DNA from: Carboxylicivirga sp. M1479
GTDB lineage: Bacteria > Bacteroidota > Bacteroidia > Bacteroidales > Marinilabiliaceae
DNA length: 64,000 nt
Direction: 5' to 3'
Assembly (NCBI RefSeq): GCF_007097485.1
Contig: NZ_VKDE01000009.1
Span: forward strand, 56,524 to 120,523
Positions 1 to 8,343 of this stretch are shown piece after piece. Every line of letters begins with the position of its first letter. Position 1 is the first letter of the stretch. The position numbers and the translations under genes were made by a program. The notes beneath the pieces were generated by a model, which searched no databases, was not told where the DNA came from, and worked only from the letters and a program-made list of their open reading frames with translations.

Positions 1-774
1 GGGCAGCCGGCCTTTCATAAAGCCAACTTTAATTTGAAAAGTTTGGGGGATACCTTTCTCGACTTGAGTGATTTTGGTAAAGGAGCTGTTTGGATCAACG
101 GTCGTTCTTTGGGTAAATTTTGGAACATAGGGCCGCAGCAAACTCTTTATGTGCCTGCTCCATGGTTAAAAGAGGGTAATAATGAGTTATTGATTTTCAC
201 ACTTGAAGATACTGGAGCACGAAAATTAGGTGGTCTAAAGCAGCCAATACTTGATCAATTGGGTAAGGATAAAAATGCCCAAGAAAGACCTAAACGAAAC
301 AATAATAAGAAACCTCAGCTTGATGATGGCGATGTTGTGCTTAAGTCTGAAATGCTAAAGCAAGCGGGCTGGCAAAGTTTCAGTTTCGAGAATGCGATTA
401 CACTGCGCCATTTGGCCTTACAAACATTATCGTCTTTTGATGATGATTTTAGTTGCCTGAGTGAGCTGGAGGTATTGGATGAAAACGGTAAACCTATAAC
501 CAAAGATACCTGGAAGGTTGTATACGCCAGTAGTGAAGAGGAAATGGCGAACGAAGGCTTTGCCGATTATTTGATTGATGGTGATTTGGGTAGCTATTGG
601 CACTCTAAATGGCACCAAAAAGGGGAGCAACATCCGCACACAATTATTATTGATTTGGGAGAGATTACCAATGCCACTGGCTTAAGGTTAAGGCATCGAA
701 ATATTACACAGGCTGGTGTGGTAAAAGATTTTAAAGTGTATGCCCGCCCTCAGTTCTTTTTGTTTAATGATTAA
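1..774 (+). CDS. GH35 beta-galactosidase, C-terminal part, with discoidin-like domain (5' truncated by window)
   Basis: The frame is open from base 1, so the gene begins before the window and the catalytic barrel is not visible. The first ~55 residues carry the beta-sandwich signature of GH35 enzymes (GKGAVWINGRSLGKFW, then GPQQTLYVP and a KEGNNELLIF strand). After a charged linker rich in K, N and R comes an F5/8 type C (CBM32-like) module at about residues 110-250, with the typical YWHSKW and IIIDLGEI stretches that bind galactose-type sugars in this family. Likely role: release of terminal beta-galactose outside the cytoplasm. The stop codon overlaps the region where the next reading frame opens, and the four glycosidases downstream are in the same direction, which supports one degradative cluster. 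Exact substrate cannot be read from this part. Confidence 0.82.
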   Translation, partial: GQPAFHKANFNLKSLGDTFLDLSDFGKGAVWINGRSLGKFWNIGPQQTLYVPAPWLKEGNNELLIFTLEDTGARKLGGLKQPILDQLGKDKNAQERPKRNNNKKPQLDDGDVVLKSEMLKQAGWQSFSFENAITLRHLALQTLSSFDDDFSCLSELEVLDENGKPITKDTWKVVYASSEEEMANEGFADYLIDGDLGSYWHSKWHQKGEQHPHTIIIDLGEITNATGLRLRHRNITQAGVVKDFKVYARPQFFLFND

Positions 775-817
775 GAAACAACTCTTGAAGACCTCTTTAA
801 TATTAAAACCCATGTTT

Positions 818-2410
818 ATGAAATCTACAATTATTATTACCGTATTCTTTGCGCTAGTCACATCTATTCAAGCTCAAGTGTCAATTATCCCACAACCATT
901 AAACATTGAAATAGGGCAAGGAAATTATCGTTTGACCGCACAAACGCACATTGTAAGTAATAAAGCGAATGAAGATAATGCACGTTACTTGCAGTCGCTA
1001 CTTGAACCATATTTTAAAAAGAGCTTAAGTACTCATTCAAGAGGCAATAAGGGCATTATGCTTCAGATCGATGAAGCGGTACAAAAGACTTTAGGCGGTG
1101 AAGGCTATGTGTTGGAAACAACTAAGGATGGTGTGAAAATAGTTGGCTCAACACCAACTGGTGTTTTTTATGGTATCCAATCATTAAAGCAAATGCTACC
1201 GCTTGATGCTTCTAATACCTTGGAATACGATTTACCATTTGTGAAAATAGAAGACAAACCACGCTTTGGATGGCGAGCTTTTATGCTTGATGAAGCACGT
1301 TATTTCAAGGGTATGGACCAGGTGAAAAAGCTGCTTGACCAGATGGCTCTTTTAAAGATGAATGTGTTTCATTGGCATTTGACCGATGATCAGGGCTGGC
1401 GCATTGAAATTAAGAAGTATCCTCTATTAACAGAAGTTGGTTCTAAGCGAAGTAACACGCAGGTGGGTGGTTGGAATAGTGAGGAGCGTTCAGGTGAGTC
1501 GCATAGTGGTTATTATACTCAAGCGCAGATTAAGGAGATTGTCGATTACGCCAGCCAGCGTCAGATCACTATTATTCCAGAAATTGAAATGCCAGGGCAT
1601 GCCTCTGCGGCTATTGCAGCCTACCCGTGGTTAGGTACCATTGGTAAACTCAAAGAAGTACCTGTTGTGTTTGGTAAATTAGATGACTCATTTAACGTGG
1701 CCGATCCGCGTGTATATGGTTTTATTGAAGAGGTATTATCTGAGGTGATGGCTTTGTTTCCTGCTAAAACTATTCACATTGGTGGTGATGAGGTGCGCTT
1801 TGATGCATGGAAAGAATCTGACGAAGTACAACAATTTATGAAAGAGAAAGGCCTGCAATCGCCAGCCGATCTACAGATATACTTTACCAACAAAGTGTCT
1901 AATTATATCGATGAGAATGGTCATCGTATGATGGGATGGAATGAGATATTAGGTGGAGATGTGCATGAATGGCAAAAGGCCGAAGATGTGAAAGTAACTG
2001 AGAAGCTAGCGCCAAGTGCCATCATTCATTTTTGGAAAGGCAACACCGATTTAATAAATGAGGCGGTAACAAATGGTTATGATATCGTTAATTCGTATCA
2101 TGAATATACCTATCTCGATTACGGATATAACTACATCTCACTTGAAAAAGCCTATGGTTTTAATCCTATTCCAGCGGATTTAGACCCTCAATATCATCAT
2201 AAAGTATTAGGCTGTGGTTGTCAAATGTGGAGCGAATGGATTCCTGAAGTGCGTGACTTGGACCGTATGGTTTTTCCTCGTTTGGCTGCATACGCCGAAG
2301 TAGGATGGACGGACCATCAAGAAAAAGATTATTCATTATTTCGGGAGAAGCTAGATAAGCTGTTGTTGCTGTGGGAAAGAAGTGGCATTCAAGTTCAGAA
2401 GTTTGAATAA
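818..2410 (+). CDS. GH20 beta-N-acetylhexosaminidase, exported
   Basis: Removes terminal beta-GlcNAc or beta-GalNAc from glycans by substrate-assisted catalysis. From the chosen start the first 20 residues (MKSTIIITVFFALVTSIQAQ) form a signal peptide. An N-terminal GH20b-like domain (about 22-140) precedes the TIM barrel, which begins at FMLDEARYF and contains FHWHLTDDQGWRIEI and the catalytic Asp-Glu pair D324-E325 in HIGGDEVRF. The frame is open back to 740, inside the GH35 gene, with ATGs at 740, 767, 812 and 818; 818 gives the cleanest signal peptide. The length of 530 residues fits the family. It follows the GH35 gene closely and is probably cotranscribed, so galactose and then hexosamine could be removed in sequence. 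GlcNAc versus GalNAc preference is not predictable here. Confidence 0.93.
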   Translation: MKSTIIITVFFALVTSIQAQVSIIPQPLNIEIGQGNYRLTAQTHIVSNKANEDNARYLQSLLEPYFKKSLSTHSRGNKGIMLQIDEAVQKTLGGEGYVLETTKDGVKIVGSTPTGVFYGIQSLKQMLPLDASNTLEYDLPFVKIEDKPRFGWRAFMLDEARYFKGMDQVKKLLDQMALLKMNVFHWHLTDDQGWRIEIKKYPLLTEVGSKRSNTQVGGWNSEERSGESHSGYYTQAQIKEIVDYASQRQITIIPEIEMPGHASAAIAAYPWLGTIGKLKEVPVVFGKLDDSFNVADPRVYGFIEEVLSEVMALFPAKTIHIGGDEVRFDAWKESDEVQQFMKEKGLQSPADLQIYFTNKVSNYIDENGHRMMGWNEILGGDVHEWQKAEDVKVTEKLAPSAIIHFWKGNTDLINEAVTNGYDIVNSYHEYTYLDYGYNYISLEKAYGFNPIPADLDPQYHHKVLGCGCQMWSEWIPEVRDLDRMVFPRLAAYAEVGWTDHQEKDYSLFREKLDKLLLLWERSGIQVQKFE

Positions 2411-2537
2411 GCTCTAAACTCGATTGTAGTCAAGAGCAAATGGCTTTTTAGGATGCTTCTTGACCTATTTATACAGGCAAAGTGTCTTTATTATTAAGAA
2501 ATACATCCAACTATTTATGCACTAAAATCATTATCAA

Positions 2538-3677
2538 ATGAGAGTCTTGGTCATTCTTTTTTCCTTTCTAATAACGATTAATTCATATGCTCAGGTAGAT
2601 ACTGATCGTATGAAATTTAAACACAAACCCTATGTACAGGCAGTTACCAATCACTCAGCCAGTATACTGTTTGCTACCACTCAACAAGCCGTTGCCTCCG
2701 TTTTTATTTCGGAACAAGGAGCCGATGGGCAAACAATTACAAATAGCACACACGGTTTGGTTAATGCAGGAGATAAACTTCACACGCTTGACTTAAAAAA
2801 CTTAAAAGAGGGCACTACTTATACCTATCGAGCCATTGCGCGTCAGCTAATGCAACTAACGCCCTACTATACATATTATGGCGATACCATTTATTCCGAT
2901 ACCTATCGTTTTACCACCCGAAGTAGTATATCGGATACCACACGTTTTATTGTAATGGCCGATATTCATGGCGATACAAAAAAGTTACAGGCTCACATAA
3001 ACACTTCTTTTCAGCCAGATTTTTACCTATTTAATGGTGATGTTATTAATGATTTTCATCGCGAAGAAGATTTTACAGAATGTATACTCAAACCATCCAT
3101 TGAATTGTTTGCTGCCGAAAAACCATTTTATTATTGCCGTGGTAACCACGAAACACGTGGTTTTTTCGCACGTCGTTTGTTTGATTACATCGATACACCA
3201 AGCGGTAAACCTTACTACACAATTTCGCAAGGTCCCTTATTAATTATTGTGATGGATGTTGGTGAAGATAAACCAGACGATAACCGTTACTACTATGGAT
3301 TGGCCAATTTTGATGCCTATCGACAAGAGCAATCCGAATGGTTGAAGGATGTGGTGAAAAGTGATGCCTTTAAAAAAGCCAAGTACAAAATTGTGTGCTC
3401 GCATATTCCTTTCCTGGGTTTAGAAACCGCCTATCCTGTTGATAAGAAGGTGTATGCTATGTGGGGTCCAATACTTGAAAAAGCTAAAATCGACTTGATG
3501 ATATCAGGTCATACGCATGAATACTTTTGGTATACGAAAGAAAAATCACCAGCGAAGTACCCTGTTTTAATAACTGATAATAAGCAGCGAGCAGAGGTGT
3601 TGGTTAATGAAAATGGGATCAGCATTAAGGTTGTTGATACGGAGCAAAATGTGATTGAGGTCATTAGCCTAGATTAA
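2538..3677 (+). CDS. Exported metallophosphoesterase (purple-acid-phosphatase-like, FN3 N-terminus)
   Basis: A calcineurin-like phosphoesterase. The signal peptide is residues 1-19 (MRVLVILFSFLITINSYAQ). Residues ~30-128 look like the fibronectin-type domain found in front of purple acid phosphatases. All five metal-binding blocks are visible: D142/H144 in ADIHGD, D168 in NGDVIND, N203/H204 in RGNHET, H289 in CSHIPF, and H325/H327 in SGHTHEYF. The enzyme therefore looks active, with a two-metal centre, probably in the periplasm or on the surface. It lies between glycosidases of the same strand, so it may remove phosphate or phosphodiester groups from the glycan being degraded, or scavenge phosphate; this is inference. 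Substrate is unknown. Confidence 0.85.
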   Translation: MRVLVILFSFLITINSYAQVDTDRMKFKHKPYVQAVTNHSASILFATTQQAVASVFISEQGADGQTITNSTHGLVNAGDKLHTLDLKNLKEGTTYTYRAIARQLMQLTPYYTYYGDTIYSDTYRFTTRSSISDTTRFIVMADIHGDTKKLQAHINTSFQPDFYLFNGDVINDFHREEDFTECILKPSIELFAAEKPFYYCRGNHETRGFFARRLFDYIDTPSGKPYYTISQGPLLIIVMDVGEDKPDDNRYYYGLANFDAYRQEQSEWLKDVVKSDAFKKAKYKIVCSHIPFLGLETAYPVDKKVYAMWGPILEKAKIDLMISGHTHEYFWYTKEKSPAKYPVLITDNKQRAEVLVNENGISIKVVDTEQNVIEVISLD

Positions 3678-3774
3678 GAATTCTGGACAGGTGTGACCTA
3701 GTTTTTTCTTAAACGGCCGTTACCACCGGGGTAGTTGGCTAATGTGAAATCAATAACTTTTTCTTACAATAGGC

Positions 3775-3942
3775 TCCTTAGGGTTTACAATGCGTTCCTT
3801 GGGTGGTACAATTGGCTCATTAGATGGTAAAATCGTCTCCTTGGCTCGTTGGAACGGCTCCTTGAAGGTTATATTCGACGCCTTGGGTGTACAAATCAAT
3901 TCCTTAAGCGGGATTATGGCCTCCTTGACCGGTACGGTTGGC
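3775..3942 (+). repeat. Degenerate 21-bp tandem array, eight units
   Basis: Units start at 3775, 3796, 3817, 3838, 3859, 3880, 3901 and 3922, exactly 21 bp apart, with a unit core like TCCTTGGGTGGTACAATTGGC. Because 21 is a multiple of three, both strands stay open: the + strand reads as heptads of the form S-L-x-G-x-I-x, the - strand as P-K-E-P-I-V-like heptads. No start signal or family match supports a gene on either strand. The array sits in the 505-bp gap between the phosphoesterase and the GH95 gene. The rest of that gap holds only a small hairpin (ATCCTT at 4133, AAGGAT at 4145) shortly before the GH95 start. Confidence 0.85.
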
Positions 3943-4182
3943 ATTTATGCCGATAAAGTAATTGAATGATTAATTTGTTTTAACAATTATTGTAGTACTC
4001 TGACACTTATGTAAATAAGGTCTTTATAACTTGTAGCTCTTTATGTAGAGGTGCTCAAAGACCTATCCTATATCTCAAAAAAACTGTTTTATAGTTTTGA
4101 ACGCCGAATTGTAGCACGTTTGAAATAGGACCATCCTTTAGCAGAAGGATAGTATAGGTGAGTAGGATTAATAACAAATTAT

Positions 4183-6663
4183 ATGCGAGAATTTATTTTT
4201 CTAATTCTATATATTTTTAGCCTGACAGGCAGTGCTCAAACGACAACTTCGTTGAATAAGGACATCGATGAGAAGGCTATTATAAAGACAATTGATTCTA
4301 TTCAAACCGATTATTCACAGGGTTTGGTGCTTTGGTTTGATGAACCAGCCACCTCAGTTGGCAAAGAGTCGTGGTTAAAAGAGACGAAACCTAACTACGG
4401 GCCACACTCCAATCCTGATACTGCCTGGGATAAACTTGCTTTGCCCATTGGTAATGGCCATTTGGGAGGCATGGTATATGGCCATATTACCGAAGAGCGC
4501 ATCCAGTTTAATGAGAAATCATTGTGGACAGGAGGTCCAGGAACTAAAGGCTACAATAATCCTAACATTTCAGAAGCGCATGAGCACTTGCCTGTTATAA
4601 GAAACAGTGTTCTTAATGGTGATATAGAAGGGGCTGAAGCCTTGGCTAACAAATACCTGCGAGGTACCTGGAAAGGTAATGATCCACGCTTTGGCAAGTA
4701 CCAAACATTTGGCGAGATACAAGTAAAAACAGGCATTAGTGAAGAGGGTGTTTCTAATTACCAACGCGCCTTATCCCTTGATTCAGCCTTTGTGACTGTT
4801 TCATTTGCCAAGAGTGATACCATATATAAGCGTCGTTACTTTTGCTCATATCCACACAATGTGATGGTCATGCGATTTGAGGCCAATATGCCCGGAGCTC
4901 AAAACCTTGAATTTAGAATCAAGAGTCCGCATAAACATACATTTCAAACCACAGATGATGGCTTGTTATTAACAGGTGAGGTAAGTGATAATGGTTTGGG
5001 CATTGCCTCTCGAGTGCAGGTAGTTGCCGAAGGAGGTAGTGTTGAAATTAATAGTGATCACATTAAAGTGAGCGCTGCCAATACTGTCACCTTTTTGCTA
5101 ACAGCCGATACCGAGTATCTATTAAATTACCCCGCATACCGTGGTGAGGACCCAATTGCTAATACGCTGCAAACTATTAATAGTGCCAAAAAAGAGTCAT
5201 TTGCTGAGTTGAAAGGTGCCCATGTATCTGATTACAGAGAACTATTCACTAGGGTTGAGCTGGAAGTTAATCAGTCATCTGCATTGGAAAATATTCCGAC
5301 AGATAAGCGCTTAAATGCATATAAAAGCAAGCCCACGGATAATGGCTTAGAAGTGCTTTATTACCAGTACGGACGCTATTTGTTAATATCATCATCGCGA
5401 AAAGGTAATTTACCTGCCAATTTGCAAGGCATCTGGAATAATGAATTGTACCCCGCCTGGTTATCCGATTATCATCTCAATATTAATTTACAAATGAATT
5501 ATTGGGGGGCTGAGAACAGCAACCTTGGCGAATGTCATATCCCACTTATCGAATACATCGATAATTTACAAGAACCGGGAGCCCTTACCGCTAAAAGCTA
5601 TCATAACGCTCGTGGCTGGACTACTAACATGCACTCCAATGCATGGGGATATACAGCACCCGACAATTACGGTGTTTTATATTGGCAGTATTTTCCATTA
5701 AGTGGTGCTTGGTTGTGTCAGCACGTGTGGGAGCACTACGATTTTAACAGAGATAAAGAATACCTGGAAAATACAGCGTATCCCATACTCAAATCGCAAG
5801 CTCAATTCATCGAAGATTACCTCTATAAACTGGGTGATTCTGTTTATGTGTCATGTCCCTCATGGTCGCCCGAGCATGGCAATGTGTCTATTGGCACCAC
5901 TACCGACCATGCTATGGCTTGGGATCTATTAAACAATGCCCATAAAGCGGCTACTATTTTAGGTGTAGATGAAACAGAACGTATACGATGGAGCGGTATC
6001 AAAGACAGTATCCAGAAAGTACAGATTGGTCGTTGGGGACAGTTACAAGAGTGGTTTGAGGATGTGGATAGTCCAACAGATGAACACCGCCACCTCAACC
6101 ATTTATTTGGTTTGTATCCGGGACATCAAATATCTCCGATAACAAGTCCTGATTTGGCCGAAGCTGCCCATAAAACACTAATTGCTCGTGGTGATGGTGC
6201 CACAGGTTGGAGCATGGGTTGGAAAATTAATTTTTGGGCACGCATGCACGATGGTAACCATGCCTATCTCCTGTTGAAGAATTTATTAAAAAAGGGAACC
6301 TCTACCAATCTGTTCGACTTACATCCTCCATTTCAAATTGATGGTAACTTGGGAGGTATGGCAGGTATGGCCGAAATGTTATTGCAAAGCCATGCTGGCT
6401 TTATTCACTTGTTACCGGCTCTGCCAGATGCATGGCAAAGCGGACGTGTGAACGGTTTAGTGGCTCGTGGTGCTTTTGAATTGGATATGGAGTGGGAACA
6501 TGGTCAATTGGTAAAAGGGCGAGTGTTCTCAAAAAAAGGAGGCCTTTGTCAAGTTAAGTATCAAACAAAGTTGATTGAAATAAATACAGAAGCGGGCTGT
6601 TATTACGATTTTGAATTGAAAGATATGCGTGCTTCAACATCCAATGATGAAGTATATAATTGA
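4183..6663 (+). CDS. GH95 alpha-L-fucosidase, exported
   Basis: Removes alpha-1,2-linked fucose (some GH95 members act on alpha-L-galactose) by inversion. Residues 1-19 are a signal peptide ending near GSAQ. The N-terminal family hallmark is present (LPIGNGHLGGMVYG, then NEKSLWTGGP), followed by the (alpha/alpha)6 barrel. By comparison with the Bifidobacterium AfcA enzyme, candidate catalytic residues are N433 and N435 in HLNINLQMNYW, E564 in WSPEHG and D720 in FQIDGNLGG. The 826-residue length is normal. About 35 residues between the signal peptide and the family domain (LWFDEPATSV region) are an extra linker. In this cluster it probably uncaps fucosylated chains so that the galactosidases and hexosaminidase can work. 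Confidence 0.92.
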   Translation: MREFIFLILYIFSLTGSAQTTTSLNKDIDEKAIIKTIDSIQTDYSQGLVLWFDEPATSVGKESWLKETKPNYGPHSNPDTAWDKLALPIGNGHLGGMVYGHITEERIQFNEKSLWTGGPGTKGYNNPNISEAHEHLPVIRNSVLNGDIEGAEALANKYLRGTWKGNDPRFGKYQTFGEIQVKTGISEEGVSNYQRALSLDSAFVTVSFAKSDTIYKRRYFCSYPHNVMVMRFEANMPGAQNLEFRIKSPHKHTFQTTDDGLLLTGEVSDNGLGIASRVQVVAEGGSVEINSDHIKVSAANTVTFLLTADTEYLLNYPAYRGEDPIANTLQTINSAKKESFAELKGAHVSDYRELFTRVELEVNQSSALENIPTDKRLNAYKSKPTDNGLEVLYYQYGRYLLISSSRKGNLPANLQGIWNNELYPAWLSDYHLNINLQMNYWGAENSNLGECHIPLIEYIDNLQEPGALTAKSYHNARGWTTNMHSNAWGYTAPDNYGVLYWQYFPLSGAWLCQHVWEHYDFNRDKEYLENTAYPILKSQAQFIEDYLYKLGDSVYVSCPSWSPEHGNVSIGTTTDHAMAWDLLNNAHKAATILGVDETERIRWSGIKDSIQKVQIGRWGQLQEWFEDVDSPTDEHRHLNHLFGLYPGHQISPITSPDLAEAAHKTLIARGDGATGWSMGWKINFWARMHDGNHAYLLLKNLLKKGTSTNLFDLHPPFQIDGNLGGMAGMAEMLLQSHAGFIHLLPALPDAWQSGRVNGLVARGAFELDMEWEHGQLVKGRVFSKKGGLCQVKYQTKLIEINTEAGCYYDFELKDMRASTSNDEVYN

Positions 6664-6721
6664 TTGAAGATTAAATAGAATAGAAAATATATTATATCAA
6701 TAAACCTTAAGAATAATTATC

Positions 6722-8212
6722 ATGACATCAAGCAGAAGATCGTTTTTGAAGAATATGGCCATTGGAACAGGGGTGATTGCCTCCGCTCCTTTAGCGGGTT
6801 GTAATACAAAGTCAACTGAAGCAGAAGCAGTGGCTCAGATAAGAAAATCGGCAGAGCGTTTGCCTGCCATGAGTTTTAACATGTGCGGCTACGCTGCTCC
6901 CAAATTAGAAACGGTGCGTGTAGGTTTTGTGGGAATTGGGGATCGTGGTATTGGCGCTGTTGACCGCATGGGTTTTATCGAGGGTGTTGAGGTAACAGCC
7001 ATTTGCGATACCCGTCAGGCAGCTTTGGATGGTGCACAGGCTTCGCTGGCTAAGGCTGGTTTGCCAAAAGCCAAAGAATTTACAGGTAGCGACACTGCCT
7101 TTAAAGAGTTATGTGAGAGTGGTTTGGTTGACCTTGTGTACATCGCCACACCTTGGGAATGGCACGTGCCGGTGGCTATTGCTGCCATGAAAGGTGGCAG
7201 TCATGCAGCCGTTGAGGTCTCTACTGCCAAAACAATGGACGAATGTTGGGAGATGGTTGAAGTATCGGAGCAGACCAAAAAACACTGTGTGATATTGGAG
7301 AACTGCTGTTACGATTTCTTTGAGTTATTGACCTTGAACATGGCACGTCAGGGAGCTTTTGGTGACCTGGTACATGGCGAAGGAGCGTACATTCATGATT
7401 TAGATTACTGGCATTTTAACAAGCCACAAGATGATAAACCACGTGGTGATGGTGCCTATGATAAATTGTGGCGTTTGCACGAAAATACGCGTAAAGCCAA
7501 CGTTTATCCAACACACGGTTTAGGACCTATCTGTCAGGCCATGGACATTAACCGTGGTGATAAAATGGATTACTTAACGGCCATGATGTCGGATGATTTT
7601 ACATTGAAGCATCGTATTAAAGAGCTGGCTCCTGACAGACCCGACTTGCAGCAGTTTATTGGTAAAGAAATGCGTGGTAACATGGATATGCAAATGATTC
7701 GTACGGCCAAAGGGCGTACCATGATGATTCAGCACGACATTAGCTCACCACGTCCTTACTCACGTATTCATATGTTGAGCGGCACCAAATGCTTTGCTCA
7801 AAAATGGCCATTGCAGCATATTGCTTTCGGACATACCAAGGCCGACGATGCTAAGATGAAAGAGCTGCAGGAGCAATATGCACCTGAAATCATTACGCGC
7901 ATTGGTGAAATGGCCAAGCAAGTAGGTGGTCATGGAGGTATGGACTTTATGATGGACTGGCGCTTGATCGACTGTTTACGTAATGGTTTACCGATGGATA
8001 TGGACGTGTACGATGCAGCCTCATGGTCGTGCATTACCCCATTGAGTGAGTGGTCGATATTGAATGGTTCCAAGCCAATTGATATACCTGATTTTACACG
8101 CGGAAAATGGAAGACGAATAAGCCAGTTGAGCTAACGCTTAAAGGTGGTGGCACAACAGGCGTTCGTAATTTGAAAGAAGCGGATTCTGACAAGCAGTTA
8201 AATGTGCATTAA
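6722..8212 (+). CDS. GH109 family NAD-dependent alpha-N-acetylgalactosaminidase (Gfo/Idh/MocA fold)
   Basis: Members of GH109 hydrolyse alpha-linked GalNAc, such as blood-group A type caps, through an NAD-assisted oxidation, elimination and hydration route. The N-terminus has a twin-arginine-type signal (SSRRSFLKNM) running into a possible lipobox (APLAGC), as expected for an enzyme exported folded with its cofactor. The Rossmann motif is GFVGIGDRGIGA after PKLETVRV. Strings typical of the characterised Bacteroides GH109 proteins follow: LENCCYDFFELLTLNMA, EGAYIHDL, THGLGPICQAMDI, VGGHGGMDFMMDWRL, CLRNGLPMDMDVYD and a C-terminal IPDFTRG. The match to that family by memory is close over the whole length, so a plain sugar dehydrogenase is less likely. 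It lies between the fucosidase and the GH2 galactosidase on the same strand. Confidence 0.88.
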   Translation: MTSSRRSFLKNMAIGTGVIASAPLAGCNTKSTEAEAVAQIRKSAERLPAMSFNMCGYAAPKLETVRVGFVGIGDRGIGAVDRMGFIEGVEVTAICDTRQAALDGAQASLAKAGLPKAKEFTGSDTAFKELCESGLVDLVYIATPWEWHVPVAIAAMKGGSHAAVEVSTAKTMDECWEMVEVSEQTKKHCVILENCCYDFFELLTLNMARQGAFGDLVHGEGAYIHDLDYWHFNKPQDDKPRGDGAYDKLWRLHENTRKANVYPTHGLGPICQAMDINRGDKMDYLTAMMSDDFTLKHRIKELAPDRPDLQQFIGKEMRGNMDMQMIRTAKGRTMMIQHDISSPRPYSRIHMLSGTKCFAQKWPLQHIAFGHTKADDAKMKELQEQYAPEIITRIGEMAKQVGGHGGMDFMMDWRLIDCLRNGLPMDMDVYDAASWSCITPLSEWSILNGSKPIDIPDFTRGKWKTNKPVELTLKGGGTTGVRNLKEADSDKQLNVH

Positions 8213-8244
8213 ACCCAAGCTATTAGGTAGGAACTGATTTGACA

Positions 8245-8307
8245 GACAACGTGACTTGGGATTTGGATATGACAATATCATACATTTTCAGATAAGTCAC
8301 GTTTGTC
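8245..8307. repeat. Inverted repeat between GH109 and GH2 genes
   Basis: GACAACGTGACTT (8245-8257) is mirrored by AAGTCACGTTTGTC (8294-8307), pairing over about 13 bp with one bulged base and a ~36-nt loop. No T-tract follows, so it may be an RNA processing or stabilising hairpin, or a protein-binding dyad in front of the GH2 gene, rather than a terminator. Confidence 0.45.
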
Positions 8308-8343
8308 GAGTCAAAAAGAAAAAACCAAAATAAAATTAAACTG

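Noticed and set aside
3750..3944. Minus-strand open frame with P-K-E-P-I-V heptads
   Set aside because: It is a by-product of the 21-bp tandem array; the opposite strand is equally open, there is no start signal and no family match.
3743..3969. CRISPR array
   Set aside because: Units abut with no spacers, and the period (21 bp) is too short; no cas genes nearby.
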